A stretch of 21,651 nt of DNA, from assembly GCA_036395835.1 (NCBI GenBank), contig DASWCW010000099.1, positions 1 through 21,651 on the forward strand. The letters are read 5' to 3'. Each line of letters starts with the position of its first letter. Within the stretch, counting starts at the first letter, position 1. Positions 1 through 7,049 of the stretch are shown here, in pieces. The translations under genes were made by a program, and so were the position numbers. Source of the DNA: AP-16 sp036395835. Its GTDB lineage: Bacteria; Pseudomonadota; Alphaproteobacteria; Rhizobiales; Xanthobacteraceae. Below the pieces are notes generated by a model that searched no databases, had not been told where the DNA came from, and was given only the letters and a program-made list of their open reading frames with translations.

Positions 1-1
1 G

Positions 2-535
2 GGGCCGGGCGCCGCGGAGCCGGACAAGGCGCCGCGCGAAGCCAAGCCCGATCGCGGCCGCAGCATCGATTTCCTGTTCGAGGCGCTGAAAGCCGCGCCC
101 GACGCCGAGACCGCCAAGCTGATCGAAAGCCGCATTTGGGCGCTCTGGCTCGCGTCGGGGAGCGACACCGCCGATCTGTTGATGTCGCGGGTGAAACAGG
201 CGGCCGAGGAGAAGGACACCGATCTCGCGATCCGGTTGCTCGATGCGATCGTGGAACTCAAGCCGGAGTATGCCGAGGCGTGGAATCGCCGCGCGACGAT
301 GTATTTCACCAAGAAGGATTACGGCCACGCGCTCGCCGACATCGCCCAGGCGCTCGCGCGCGAGCCGCGCCATTTCGGGGCGCTGACCGGGCTCGGCATG
401 ATCCTGCAGGAGATCGGCGAGGACAAACGCGCGCTCGAGGCTTTCCGCCGGGCGCTCGAGATCGATCCGCATCTGCAGAAGATCCCGGAATTCGTCAAAG
501 CGCTGACCGACAAGGTCGAGGGCCGGGCGATCTGA
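2..535 (+). CDS. Tetratricopeptide repeat protein, 3' part
   Basis: The reading frame is open from base 2, so the start lies outside the window; 177 residues are visible, ending in TGA. The last 110 residues or so contain two or three TPR-like helix pairs, seen in AWNRRATMYFTKKDYGHALA and in GALTGLGMILQEIGEDKRAL, followed by ALEIDP, a typical TPR end. TPR proteins form helical scaffolds for protein-protein contacts; this fragment shows no catalytic motif. The visible N-terminal part is charged and Ala/Pro rich and may be a linker. The gene is convergent with pyruvate kinase, and the 326-base gap after it makes co-transcription with anything in the window unlikely. The TPR assignment is firm in kind, but the partner and process are unknown. 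Confidence 0.8.
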   Translation, partial: GPGAAEPDKAPREAKPDRGRSIDFLFEALKAAPDAETAKLIESRIWALWLASGSDTADLLMSRVKQAAEEKDTDLAIRLLDAIVELKPEYAEAWNRRATMYFTKKDYGHALADIAQALAREPRHFGALTGLGMILQEIGEDKRALEAFRRALEIDPHLQKIPEFVKALTDKVEGRAI

Positions 536-704
536 ATTCGCTCACGCCGGGGGCACCTGCCGAGGGGCGTCACACGTTATGGTTAGGACCACGGCGCTAC
601 CTGAAGATGTTTTTTGACGAATTGAATGGCCTTAAGCGACTGGTTTTCCTCAACGTTTTTTATGAACAGCCTCGAGTTTTCAGCCTGTTTTGGCCTGGAA
701 CTCT
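536..704. other. AT-rich intergenic stretch between convergent genes
   Basis: This is the left half of the 326-base gap between the TPR gene and pyruvate kinase. By hand count, 601-700 has 42 G+C in 100, far below the surrounding coding DNA, and it carries several runs of four to six T. I found no convincing promoter pair, tRNA or protein. A short open frame from the ATG at 662 runs into the palindromic repeat and does not look like a protein. It could be neutral spacer, a transcription end region, or an unrecognised RNA. Confidence 0.5.
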
Positions 705-822
705 TCATGCCCGGCCCCGGATCAAGTTCGGGGCAGGCTCTTGTGCGGGCATCCACGATCTCAACCCCAACGCATGAAAAACGTGGATGGCCGGAACACC
801 CCCGGGCTCTATTTGGGCACGA
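705..822. repeat. Palindromic intergenic repeat (REP-like), degenerate
   Basis: The element has inverted ends: TCATGCCC at 705-712 pairs with GGGCACGA at 815-822, with one mismatch. Inside, CATCCACG (750-757) pairs perfectly with CGTGGATG (782-789) around a 24-base loop, and a small hairpin pairs GCCCCG (714-719) with CGGGGC (729-734). This arrangement matches a repeat family I recall as common between genes in Bradyrhizobium and Rhodopseudomonas, which ends in TCATGCCCGG and has an internal ATCCACG/CGTGGAT stem. This copy has drifted. Its position between two convergent genes is typical of such elements. Confidence 0.6.
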
Positions 823-846
823 CCCAACGAGTTGATAGCCCGGGGG
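799..846 (-). terminator. Hairpin downstream of pyruvate kinase
   Basis: A perfect 10-base inverted repeat pairs CCCCCGGGCT (799-808) with AGCCCGGGGG (837-846). A smaller stem lies inside its loop (TTGGG 813-817 with CCCAA 823-827). On the minus strand it begins 15 bases after the pyk stop codon, so it would fold at the 3' end of that transcript. There is no real T-run after it, so it may stabilise the 3' end or rely on Rho rather than act alone. The right end of the palindromic repeat overlaps it. Confidence 0.5.
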
Positions 847-861
847 CGGCCATGACGATGA

Positions 862-2343
862 TCACACGCCCGTCCTCTGGCGTTGCTCCTCCGCCGCCTG
901 GAACAACGGCACGCTCTCGGCCGCCTCGTCGCCCACGAACGCGAGCCGCATCATGTTGGTCGCTCCCGGCGTGCGCAGCGGCACGCCGGCCACGATGATG
1001 ATCCGCTGGCCGATTTTCGCAAAACCGTCCCGCACCGCCATGCGGCAGGCGCGATCGACCACGTCGTCGAGATCGCGGGCATCCTGGGCGATGACACAAT
1101 GCACGCCCCAGACCAGCGAGAGCTTGCGGCCGGTCGATAGGTTGGGCGAGATGGCGATGATCGGCGACTTCGGCCGCTCGCGCGCGACCCGCAGCGCGGT
1201 TGCGCCGGAGCTGGTCCAGCACACGATCGCGGAGAGCACCAGTGTTTCGGCGATGCCCCGCGACGCGGCAGCGATCGCGTCGGAGCCGGTCGCCTCCGGC
1301 TCGCAGCGCTGCGCCTCCACGATCGAGCGATAGGTCGGGTCGCCCTCCACTTCCTCGGCGATGCGGTTCATCGTCGCCACGGATTCGACCGGATATTTGC
1401 CGGCCGCGGATTCCGCCGAGAGCATGATGGCGTCGGCGCCCTCGAACACCGCGGTCGCGACATCGGAGACTTCGGCGCGGGTCGGCACCGGATTGAGGAT
1501 CATCGATTCCAGCATCTGGGTGGCGACCACCACCGGCTTGCCTGCGCGGCGCGCCGTCCGGGTGATCTGCTTCTGCACGCCCGGCACCTTCTCGAGCGGC
1601 ATTTCCACCCCGAGATCGCCGCGCGCGACCATCAGCCCGTCGACCAGATCGAGAATCTCGCCGAGCCGGGTGACCGCCTGCGGCTTCTCGATTTTCGCCA
1701 TCACGGCGGCGCGGCCACGGGTGATCTTCTTGGCCTCGGCCACGTCCTCCGGGCGCTGGATGAACGAAAGCCCGACCCAGTCGATGCCGGCGTCGAGCGC
1801 CGCCTCGAGATCGGAGCGGTCCTTGGCGGTCAGAGCCGAGAACGGCACCGTGGTGTCGGGGAGGCTGATGCCCTTGCGGTTGGAGAGCTTGCCGCCGACC
1901 TCGACCCGGGTCACCGCGCGCCCGGGCGCGGTCTCGATTGCGGTCAGCCGCACCTTGCCGTCGTCGAGCAGCAGCGTGTGGCCGGGCTCGAGCGCCGCGA
2001 GGATTTCGGGATGCGGCAGCTGCACGCGCGAGGCGTCGCCGGGGGTCGGATCGGCGTCGAGCACGAAGGTCGCCCCGCGCTCGAGCATGACCGCGTCGCC
2101 CTCGAAGCTGCCGACGCGCAGCTTCGGTCCCTGCAGGTCGACCAGCACGCCGACCGGACGCTCGCTCTTCTTTTCCACGGAGCGGATCAGGCTCACGAGC
2201 TCGCGCATGCGGTCGTGCGTCGTGTGGCTCATGTTGATGCGGAACACGTCGGCGCCGGCCTCGAACAGCCGGTAGATGACCCCGGCGTCGGACGAGGAGG
2301 GTCCGAGCGTCGCCACGATCTTCGCCCGGCGCAACCGTCTCAT
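862..2343 (-). CDS. pyk: Pyruvate kinase
   Basis: Transfers phosphate from phosphoenolpyruvate to ADP, giving pyruvate and ATP in the cytoplasm. The 493 residues match normal bacterial length. Visible motifs in order are KIVATLGPSSSD at the N-terminus, RINMSH, VDLQGPKLRVG in the lid region, MAKIEKPQAV with the catalytic lysine, MVARGDLGVEMPLEKVP for metal binding, and ATQMLESMI. The usual Gly after NxSH is Thr, and the usual IENxEG is IEKPQA; I believe these are common in the rhizobial enzyme. The ATG overlaps the stop of the upstream DUF1036 gene by 4 bases (ATGA), which suggests translational coupling. With glycerate 2-kinase upstream, this resembles the ttuD-ttuE arrangement known from tartrate utilisation in Agrobacterium. 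It could be the only pyruvate kinase or a second copy; the window cannot tell. Confidence 0.96.
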   Translation of the reverse strand: MRRLRRAKIVATLGPSSSDAGVIYRLFEAGADVFRINMSHTTHDRMRELVSLIRSVEKKSERPVGVLVDLQGPKLRVGSFEGDAVMLERGATFVLDADPTPGDASRVQLPHPEILAALEPGHTLLLDDGKVRLTAIETAPGRAVTRVEVGGKLSNRKGISLPDTTVPFSALTAKDRSDLEAALDAGIDWVGLSFIQRPEDVAEAKKITRGRAAVMAKIEKPQAVTRLGEILDLVDGLMVARGDLGVEMPLEKVPGVQKQITRTARRAGKPVVVATQMLESMILNPVPTRAEVSDVATAVFEGADAIMLSAESAAGKYPVESVATMNRIAEEVEGDPTYRSIVEAQRCEPEATGSDAIAAASRGIAETLVLSAIVCWTSSGATALRVARERPKSPIIAISPNLSTGRKLSLVWGVHCVIAQDARDLDDVVDRACRMAVRDGFAKIGQRIIIVAGVPLRTPGATNMMRLAFVGDEAAESVPLFQAAEEQRQRTGV

Positions 2344-2870
2344 CGCGCGGGCGGCCTCGGCGAATTGGGAGCCGGGAACGGCGTCGCCGGCTGGCCGGCG
2401 GCGGGCGGCGGCGGATGGATCGGGGCAACTTGCGGCATCGCGCGCTGGGGCGCCTGCTCGGTCGATTCGGTGAGCTGCACGGTCCAGGCGCGCTGCTCGC
2501 CGGTGTCGACTTCGAAGAAGCCGGTACGGTCGAAGCCGCGGGCCAGGCAGTCCTCGATGCCGCGAATGGTGAACTCCTTGTCACGCGTGCACATGAATGC
2601 CTTGCCGGACCATTCGCCGCCGCGGTCGTAGTCGATCGCGTAGATATAGTAGAATCGCGCCACCAGCGCGCCCTTGAGCAAGGTGTCGCAGTTTCGCGCC
2701 GACAGGTTCCACCAGCCCTCGGTGGTCCAGCCGTCGCCGTCCTTGTAGCCGATCGCGATGCCGACGCGGCTGCCGGTGTTGTTGCACAGCCGGAAATCGG
2801 CCAGAGCGGGGGCCGTGGAGGCCCAGAGCGGGATCAGCAGCAAAATTCCGCGCAGGAGCAATGCGGCCAT
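2340..2870 (-). CDS. DUF1036 family exported protein
   Basis: A 176-residue protein of unknown function. It begins with a cleavable-looking signal peptide: a hydrophobic stretch at residues 5-20 with a likely cut after ALA near residue 24. The mature part resembles DUF1036, with FRLCNNT, GWTTEGWWN, a Tyr-rich stretch (FYYIYAIDYDRGGEW) and GKAFMCT. Four cysteines (29, 61, 94, 108) could form two disulfides in the periplasm. The last 40 residues are Pro/Ala rich and probably disordered. The start has GAGGA about ten bases upstream. Its stop overlaps the pyk start (ATGA), so the two are almost certainly on one transcript. Why an exported protein is coupled to a cytosolic glycolytic enzyme is not explained. 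Confidence 0.85.
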   Translation of the reverse strand: MAALLLRGILLLIPLWASTAPALADFRLCNNTGSRVGIAIGYKDGDGWTTEGWWNLSARNCDTLLKGALVARFYYIYAIDYDRGGEWSGKAFMCTRDKEFTIRGIEDCLARGFDRTGFFEVDTGEQRAWTVQLTESTEQAPQRAMPQVAPIHPPPPAAGQPATPFPAPNSPRPPAR

Positions 2871-2965
2871 CGCTTCAGTTTTCCTCGTAGCGCGGACAGC
2901 GGGGGGAGGGTTCCGCCCGGAACTTGGTCAAGCCACCGATAATTCGCGGGATTTCGCGCCAGACC

Positions 2966-4267
2966 TCAAGGCCTGTCAACGAGCACGGCGCGAAAGTCGT
3001 TGACATTAGTCCAGGTCGGCCCCGGGACGACGAGATCGCCCAGCCGGGCGAAGAACCCGGTCGAATCGTTGTTGGCGAGAAAGGCGGCGGGATCGAGGCC
3101 GAGCGCCCGCGCCCGCGCCAGCGTGGTTCCATCCGCGAAGGCGCCGGCCGGATCGTCCGCGCGGCCGGAACCGCCGTCGGTCCCGTCGGTGTCGCCCGCG
3201 AGCGCGGCAATCCCGTCCATGCCGGCGATCTCCATGGCAAGCGCCAGCGCATATTCCTGATTGGGCCCGCCCCGCCCGGTGCCCCGAATGGTGACGGTGA
3301 GCTCGCCGCCCGAGAGGATCACTGCCCGCCGGCCCGCATCCGCCAGGCCGCGGGCGAGGCGGCCGTGATCCGCGGCGATCGTTCGGGCTTCCCCCTCCAG
3401 GCGATCGCCGAGAAACATGCAATCGTATCCGGCGGCGCGGACCGCAGCCTCCGCGGCCCGGAATGCATCGGCCGGACGCGCGATCAGGCGGAACTCGGTG
3501 CCGGCGAAGATCGGATCGCCCGGCTTCGGGGTCTCGCCCGCTTCATCGGCAAGCGCGCGTGCAACCGCATCCGGAACCTCGAAGCCCTGTCGCGCGAGGA
3601 TGTCGCGCGCGTCGGCGAGCGTCGAAGGATCGGGGACGGTCGGCCCGGAGCCGATCACCGCCGGGTCGTCGCCCGGCACATCGGAAATGGCGAGCGTCGC
3701 CACGCGCGCGGGGTGCGCGCGAGCCGCGAGCCGGCCGCCCTTGATGCGGGAGAGATGCTTGCGCACCGTGTTGATCTCGCCGATGGACGCGCCCGAGCGC
3801 AGCAGCGCGCGGGTGACCGCCTGCTTCTCTTCGAGCGTGACGCCCGGCGCGGGCGCGATCCAATTGGCCGAGGCGCCGCCCGAGACCAGCACCAGGACCA
3901 GATCCTCGCGCCCGGCCCGGTCGGCGAGATCGAGCGCCCGGCGCGTGGCAGCCAGTCCGGCCGCATCGGGCAGCGGATGGCCTGCCTCGATCACCGGAAC
4001 CAGCCGGGTCGGCCGGCCGTAGCCGTGACGGGTGACGGCGACGCCGGCGATACGGCGTTCGGGGACGCTCCGGCGATCGAGGTAGTGGGTTTCCGCGACT
4101 TCGGTCATGGAGCCCGCGGCCTTGCCGGCGGCCAGGATGATCAGCCGGCCCGCATCCGGCGGCGCGGGAAGATGCGGCGGCAACGCGCTTGCCGGATGCG
4201 CGGCAGCGATCGCGGTCTTGAACAAGCCCTCGAGAAATTCCCGCGGCGAATGCACGGCTTCGCTCAT
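2966..4267 (-). CDS. ttuD: Glycerate 2-kinase (MOFRL family, TtuD/GckA type)
   Basis: A 433-residue enzyme of the type-2 glycerate kinase family, expected to phosphorylate D-glycerate to 2-phosphoglycerate with ATP in the cytoplasm. Older annotations call the family hydroxypyruvate reductase. Visible motifs are AAGKAAGSM (46-54), VSGGASANW (128-136), VRKHLSRIKGG (168-178), ISDVPGDD (194-201), ILSGGELTVT (317-326) and GRGGPNQEYA in the C-terminal MOFRL domain, followed by GDTDGTDGG. The length fits the family. The ATG has no strong ribosome binding site. It is codirectional with DUF1036 and pyk, with 95 bases to the next gene, and divergent from DUF1244. The context suggests feeding glycerate into lower glycolysis. 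The gene symbol is by family and neighbourhood; the substrate has not been shown. Confidence 0.9.
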   Translation of the reverse strand: MSEAVHSPREFLEGLFKTAIAAAHPASALPPHLPAPPDAGRLIILAAGKAAGSMTEVAETHYLDRRSVPERRIAGVAVTRHGYGRPTRLVPVIEAGHPLPDAAGLAATRRALDLADRAGREDLVLVLVSGGASANWIAPAPGVTLEEKQAVTRALLRSGASIGEINTVRKHLSRIKGGRLAARAHPARVATLAISDVPGDDPAVIGSGPTVPDPSTLADARDILARQGFEVPDAVARALADEAGETPKPGDPIFAGTEFRLIARPADAFRAAEAAVRAAGYDCMFLGDRLEGEARTIAADHGRLARGLADAGRRAVILSGGELTVTIRGTGRGGPNQEYALALAMEIAGMDGIAALAGDTDGTDGGSGRADDPAGAFADGTTLARARALGLDPAAFLANNDSTGFFARLGDLVVPGPTWTNVNDFRAVLVDRP

Positions 4268-4410
4268 GCGGGCTGCCTGGATCGATGCATGCCGGCCATG
4301 TTTGCTTCCTCTTTGTCGCGGCGCCTATGGCGGGCACGCCCTTGCGCCACTATCCTCCACTCCATGCTCGGGCAAAGCCCCGTTTGCCGAGGCGAACCAA
4401 GGAAACGATC

Positions 4411-4713
4411 ATGAAGCTTGATGAAGCCACGCGCACCAGCCTGGAAGCTGCCGTGTTCCGGCGGCTGGTCGAGCATTTGCGAGCGCGCACCGAGGTGCAG
4501 AACATCGATCTGATGAACCTTGCCGGATTCTGCCGCAACTGCCTCTCGAACTGGATGAAGGAGGCGGCGGATTCGAAGGGCGTTCCGATGACCAAGGACG
4601 AGAGCCGGGAGGCCGTCTACGGCATGCCCTACGAGGAATGGAAGGCGAAATACCAGCGCGAGGCGAGCCCGGACCAGCGCGCCGCGTTCGATACGGCGGG
4701 CCACAAGCACTGA
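4411..4713 (+). CDS. DUF1244 family protein
   Basis: A 100-residue conserved protein of unknown function. The start at 4411 was chosen because AAGGA lies 8-12 bases upstream and the family begins near MKLDEATR; the frame is open further upstream but without family similarity. The signature GFCRNCLSNWMKEAAD (residues 32-47), with its Cys-x-x-Cys pair, is the hallmark of DUF1244, followed by MTKDESREAVYGMPYEEWKAKYQ. The Cys pair might bind a metal, but two more ligands are not obvious. There is no signal peptide or membrane segment. It lies 105 bases upstream of gapR in the same direction and diverges from glycerate kinase. Confidence 0.88.
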   Translation: MKLDEATRTSLEAAVFRRLVEHLRARTEVQNIDLMNLAGFCRNCLSNWMKEAADSKGVPMTKDESREAVYGMPYEEWKAKYQREASPDQRAAFDTAGHKH

Positions 4714-4731
4714 GCCTGTGGATGGTTTTTT
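4701..4731 (+). terminator. Weak intrinsic terminator at the DUF1244 stop
   Basis: CCACA (4701-4705) pairs with TGTGG (4717-4721) around an 11-base loop containing the DUF1244 stop codon, and is followed by ATGG and six T. The stem is only 5 base pairs, so termination would be partial and some transcription could read through into gapR. This is inferred from layout only. Confidence 0.35.
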
Positions 4732-4818
4732 CCGCGGCTTGACGGCGGACCGGTTCCTTCCGAAACCTGAGGGCGCGGCGGGTTCCAGGCCGCGCTCGCT
4801 CGACGGGAAGGAAAATCG

Positions 4819-5103
4819 ATGACCGACGCCGCGCCCGCTGCCGAAACCCGCTCCGCCGCTCCGGCCCGGATCGCCAAGGAGCACTTGCGCGCCTTCGTCG
4901 AGCGCATCGAGCGGCTCGAGGAAGAGAAGAAGACGATCGCCGACGACGTCCGCGACGTCTATGCCGAGGCCAAGGCCACCGGCTTCGACGTCAAGGCGCT
5001 GCGTTCGATCGTCAAGCTGCGCAAAGAGGACGCCGACGAGCGCAAGGAGCACGAGGCGATTCTCGCGACCTACATGCTCGCGCTCGGCATGATCGAGGGG
5101 TGA
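4819..5103 (+). CDS. gapR: GapR-like DUF2312 nucleoid protein
   Basis: A 94-residue protein of the DUF2312 family. Its Caulobacter member GapR is a small coiled-coil DNA-binding protein that tracks overtwisted, AT-rich DNA ahead of replication and transcription. Visible features are a disordered Ala-rich N-terminus, then KEHLRAFVERIERLEEEKK (about residues 21-39), DVYAEAKATGFDVKALRSIV (about 47-66) and LRKEDADERKEHEAILATYM, a charged helix with many Lys and Arg for DNA contact. The start has GGGAAGG closely upstream. It follows DUF1244 on the same strand and converges with the DUF882 gene. The family call is confident; the biological role is carried over from Caulobacter. Confidence 0.92.
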   Translation: MTDAAPAAETRSAAPARIAKEHLRAFVERIERLEEEKKTIADDVRDVYAEAKATGFDVKALRSIVKLRKEDADERKEHEAILATYMLALGMIEG

Positions 5104-5113
5104 GGGCCCCTCG
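5094..5113 (+). terminator. Hairpin over the gapR stop codon
   Basis: CGAGGGG (5094-5100) pairs perfectly with CCCCTCG (5107-5113) around the 6-base loop TGAGGG, which contains the gapR stop codon TGA. Only two T follow, so it is a compact GC-rich hairpin rather than a full intrinsic terminator. It sits in the 67-base gap between the convergent gapR and DUF882 genes and could serve both strands. Confidence 0.45.
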
Positions 5114-5170
5114 TTCCGGCCAAGCGCGCAACGCGCGAGAGCCGGAGGCCGGGGCGACGCATCCGGTGAG

Positions 5171-6799
5171 CTATCTTAAGCCCGCGGTGCGCGACGAGAA
5201 CGTGATGGTCGGCAGGAACGCGACCGCGGCGCCCCCGAAGGCGTCGGCATTCATGCCGAAATGCGGATCGTCGGAAAAGATCATCGCCAGCGCGAACGAG
5301 GGTTTGCCGAACAGCGGCCGCAGTGTGCGGTAGTCCGTCGGGCCGAGGACGGAGACGTGCATCGAATATTGCACGCTCGGCGCCATCACGATCCCGCGCA
5401 GCCATGGGTCGTGGATCTTTTCGCCGCGGACCGTGAGCGGGACCGACCCGGTCGTGAGCGCAGCGGCGGGTGGCATCGGCGCCGGCGCGCCCAACGACCC
5501 CATCGGGGCCGGGCGCGGCGCAGGCTCGGGTGCGGCTGCCGGTGCGGCCGCATAAGCGAGCGCGATCTCGGCCGGGACGCGATCCTTGGCGAACTCGGAT
5601 GAGGGGCCGATGTTCGCGGTCAGCTCGGGATCGGCGCTGGCGACGACAATTTCCTGCGGCGGGCGCGGGGCGGGCTGCCCCTCCGGTCCCGCGATCCAGA
5701 CGAGCCTTTGTCCGCCTTCATTGATCGCCCCCGGGGGGGTGGCGGCCCGCGCATCGGCGCGTTCCGCGACCGCGGTCACCGCGGCGGCTGCCGGCGCGGC
5801 GGACCAAGTCCCGCGCGCAGGAACTGCCTCGGCCGGGCTCTGGCTCGCCGCGAGCGTGAATTGCGGCGGTCGCGGCGGCGCTTTCGGCGGCATCGGAACG
5901 GCGGCGAGGCGGACCGGCTTGGCTTGAACGGGATTCGGGCGCGCAACCGCCGGTGCGGCGTGAACCGATCCGTCGCGGTCGGCCGCGTCGGCATCCTCTT
6001 CTTCCGCGTTGAAGCCGAACAGCTTGGCGAGCAAGCCGCGCTTGGGCTTCTCCGCACCCGCCGCCTGGGCGTCGCTCTCGCTGATCGCGCCGGCGTCACG
6101 CGCCTGCGCCAGCAAGGTCGCGGACGGGGTCGACCCGCGCCGGCGAACTTCGGCTAGCGCCTGCTCGTAATGGGCGAGCGGCCGTCCATCCGAAGGAATG
6201 TGCACGGTCTTGCCGTCCGGGAACACGCGCACGAGCTGATCGTGAGTCATCCGCGGCCAATGCCGCACGCTGCCGGTGTCGAGGTGCACGAACGGCGAGC
6301 CGGAGCCCGGGTAGAATCCCACGCCGCCGCGCTGCAGCCGCAGCCCGGCGAAGCGCAATTGCTCGAGCGGCACGCCCGGGATGTAGAAATCCATGGCCCG
6401 GCCGACGGTGTGCTGGCTGTACTGGGCGACGCCGCGACTGCGATGGCGCAGCATGGTGTTGGTCTCGGGCGAGCGATAGCCGCAAACCACCTGGATCGAT
6501 TCCTTGGCGCCGACCTCGTGGGTGACTTCCCAGAGCAGGTCGAGCAGGTGTGGATCCATGTGGGTCGACTGTTCGCGGCGCCAATCGCGCAGGAACCAGT
6601 CGAGCTTCTTCAGCGCCTCGTCGTCATAGCGGCCGCCGCGCTTGAAGATGATGCTGATGTCTTCGCCGGTGTGGATGTGGTGGAGCGAGAGCGCGCGCGT
6701 GTCGCCCTCGGCGATCACGCTCGGCAGGCCGTGCGATCCGAACAGCACCAACAGCGCCGCAAGGCCGATACGCTGGCCCACGCGCCACGGGCACGACAC
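5171..6799 (-). CDS. DUF882 / M15-type murein peptidase with long C-terminal extension
   Basis: Likely a zinc peptidoglycan endopeptidase of the YcbK/MepK group (DUF882, peptidase M15), exported to the periplasm. I chose the GTG at 6799 because GGAAGG lies 8 bases before it; the frame is open to a GTG at 6832. This gives 542 residues, with a signal sequence of hydrophobic residues at about 11-24. The catalytic domain spans about 35-205, with VVCGYRSPETN (104-114), the motif SxHxxGxAxD as SQHTVGRAMD (zinc ligands His130, Asp137) and SPFVHLDTG (His172). About 205-460 is Ala/Pro rich with low complexity. The last 80 residues (463-542) are ordered again and not part of DUF882. Typical members are under 250 residues, so the extension is striking. 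It lies downstream of, and codirectional with, an L,D-transpeptidase gene. Confidence 0.88.
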   Translation of the reverse strand: MSCPWRVGQRIGLAALLVLFGSHGLPSVIAEGDTRALSLHHIHTGEDISIIFKRGGRYDDEALKKLDWFLRDWRREQSTHMDPHLLDLLWEVTHEVGAKESIQVVCGYRSPETNTMLRHRSRGVAQYSQHTVGRAMDFYIPGVPLEQLRFAGLRLQRGGVGFYPGSGSPFVHLDTGSVRHWPRMTHDQLVRVFPDGKTVHIPSDGRPLAHYEQALAEVRRRGSTPSATLLAQARDAGAISESDAQAAGAEKPKRGLLAKLFGFNAEEEDADAADRDGSVHAAPAVARPNPVQAKPVRLAAVPMPPKAPPRPPQFTLAASQSPAEAVPARGTWSAAPAAAAVTAVAERADARAATPPGAINEGGQRLVWIAGPEGQPAPRPPQEIVVASADPELTANIGPSSEFAKDRVPAEIALAYAAAPAAAPEPAPRPAPMGSLGAPAPMPPAAALTTGSVPLTVRGEKIHDPWLRGIVMAPSVQYSMHVSVLGPTDYRTLRPLFGKPSFALAMIFSDDPHFGMNADAFGGAAVAFLPTITFSSRTAGLR

Positions 6800-7049
6800 A
6801 AGATCAGCCTTCCACGCGATCCGTAATGGCACGTGCGCTGTTCCGCGAAGACGTTATAGATCATCGCCGCGGCGTCCCCACCGCGGACAAAGGCTAACGC
6901 AGTCTTCATTGGGACCGGTTAACGCGGAATTAGCGCGTGTCCCCCGTCCCCCCGTGGATCCTGGGTAGCGGGGGAGTGTGGCAAAAACGTGCCCTCGCCG
7001 CGCGGCCGGGGCGGCCGCCAACAGCATTTTTGCAGACGCTGCAGAGGGT
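6800..7049. other. Spacer between L,D-transpeptidase and DUF882 genes
   Basis: About 250 bases separate the two minus-strand genes. A GC-rich inverted repeat (GCGGCC with GGCCGC, in the 7000-7020 area) lies after the transpeptidase stop but has no adjacent T-run on that strand. No convincing promoter was found. The gap is long enough for the DUF882 gene to have its own promoter. Confidence 0.4.

Noticed and set aside
662..835. Short open frame starting at an ATG in the intergenic gap
   Set aside because: It reads through the palindromic repeat, lacks a ribosome binding site and has no protein-like pattern.
6715..6909. A 64-codon Cys/Arg-rich frame on - at the DUF882 start
   Set aside because: It overlaps the signal peptide of the DUF882 protein in another frame and has no support.
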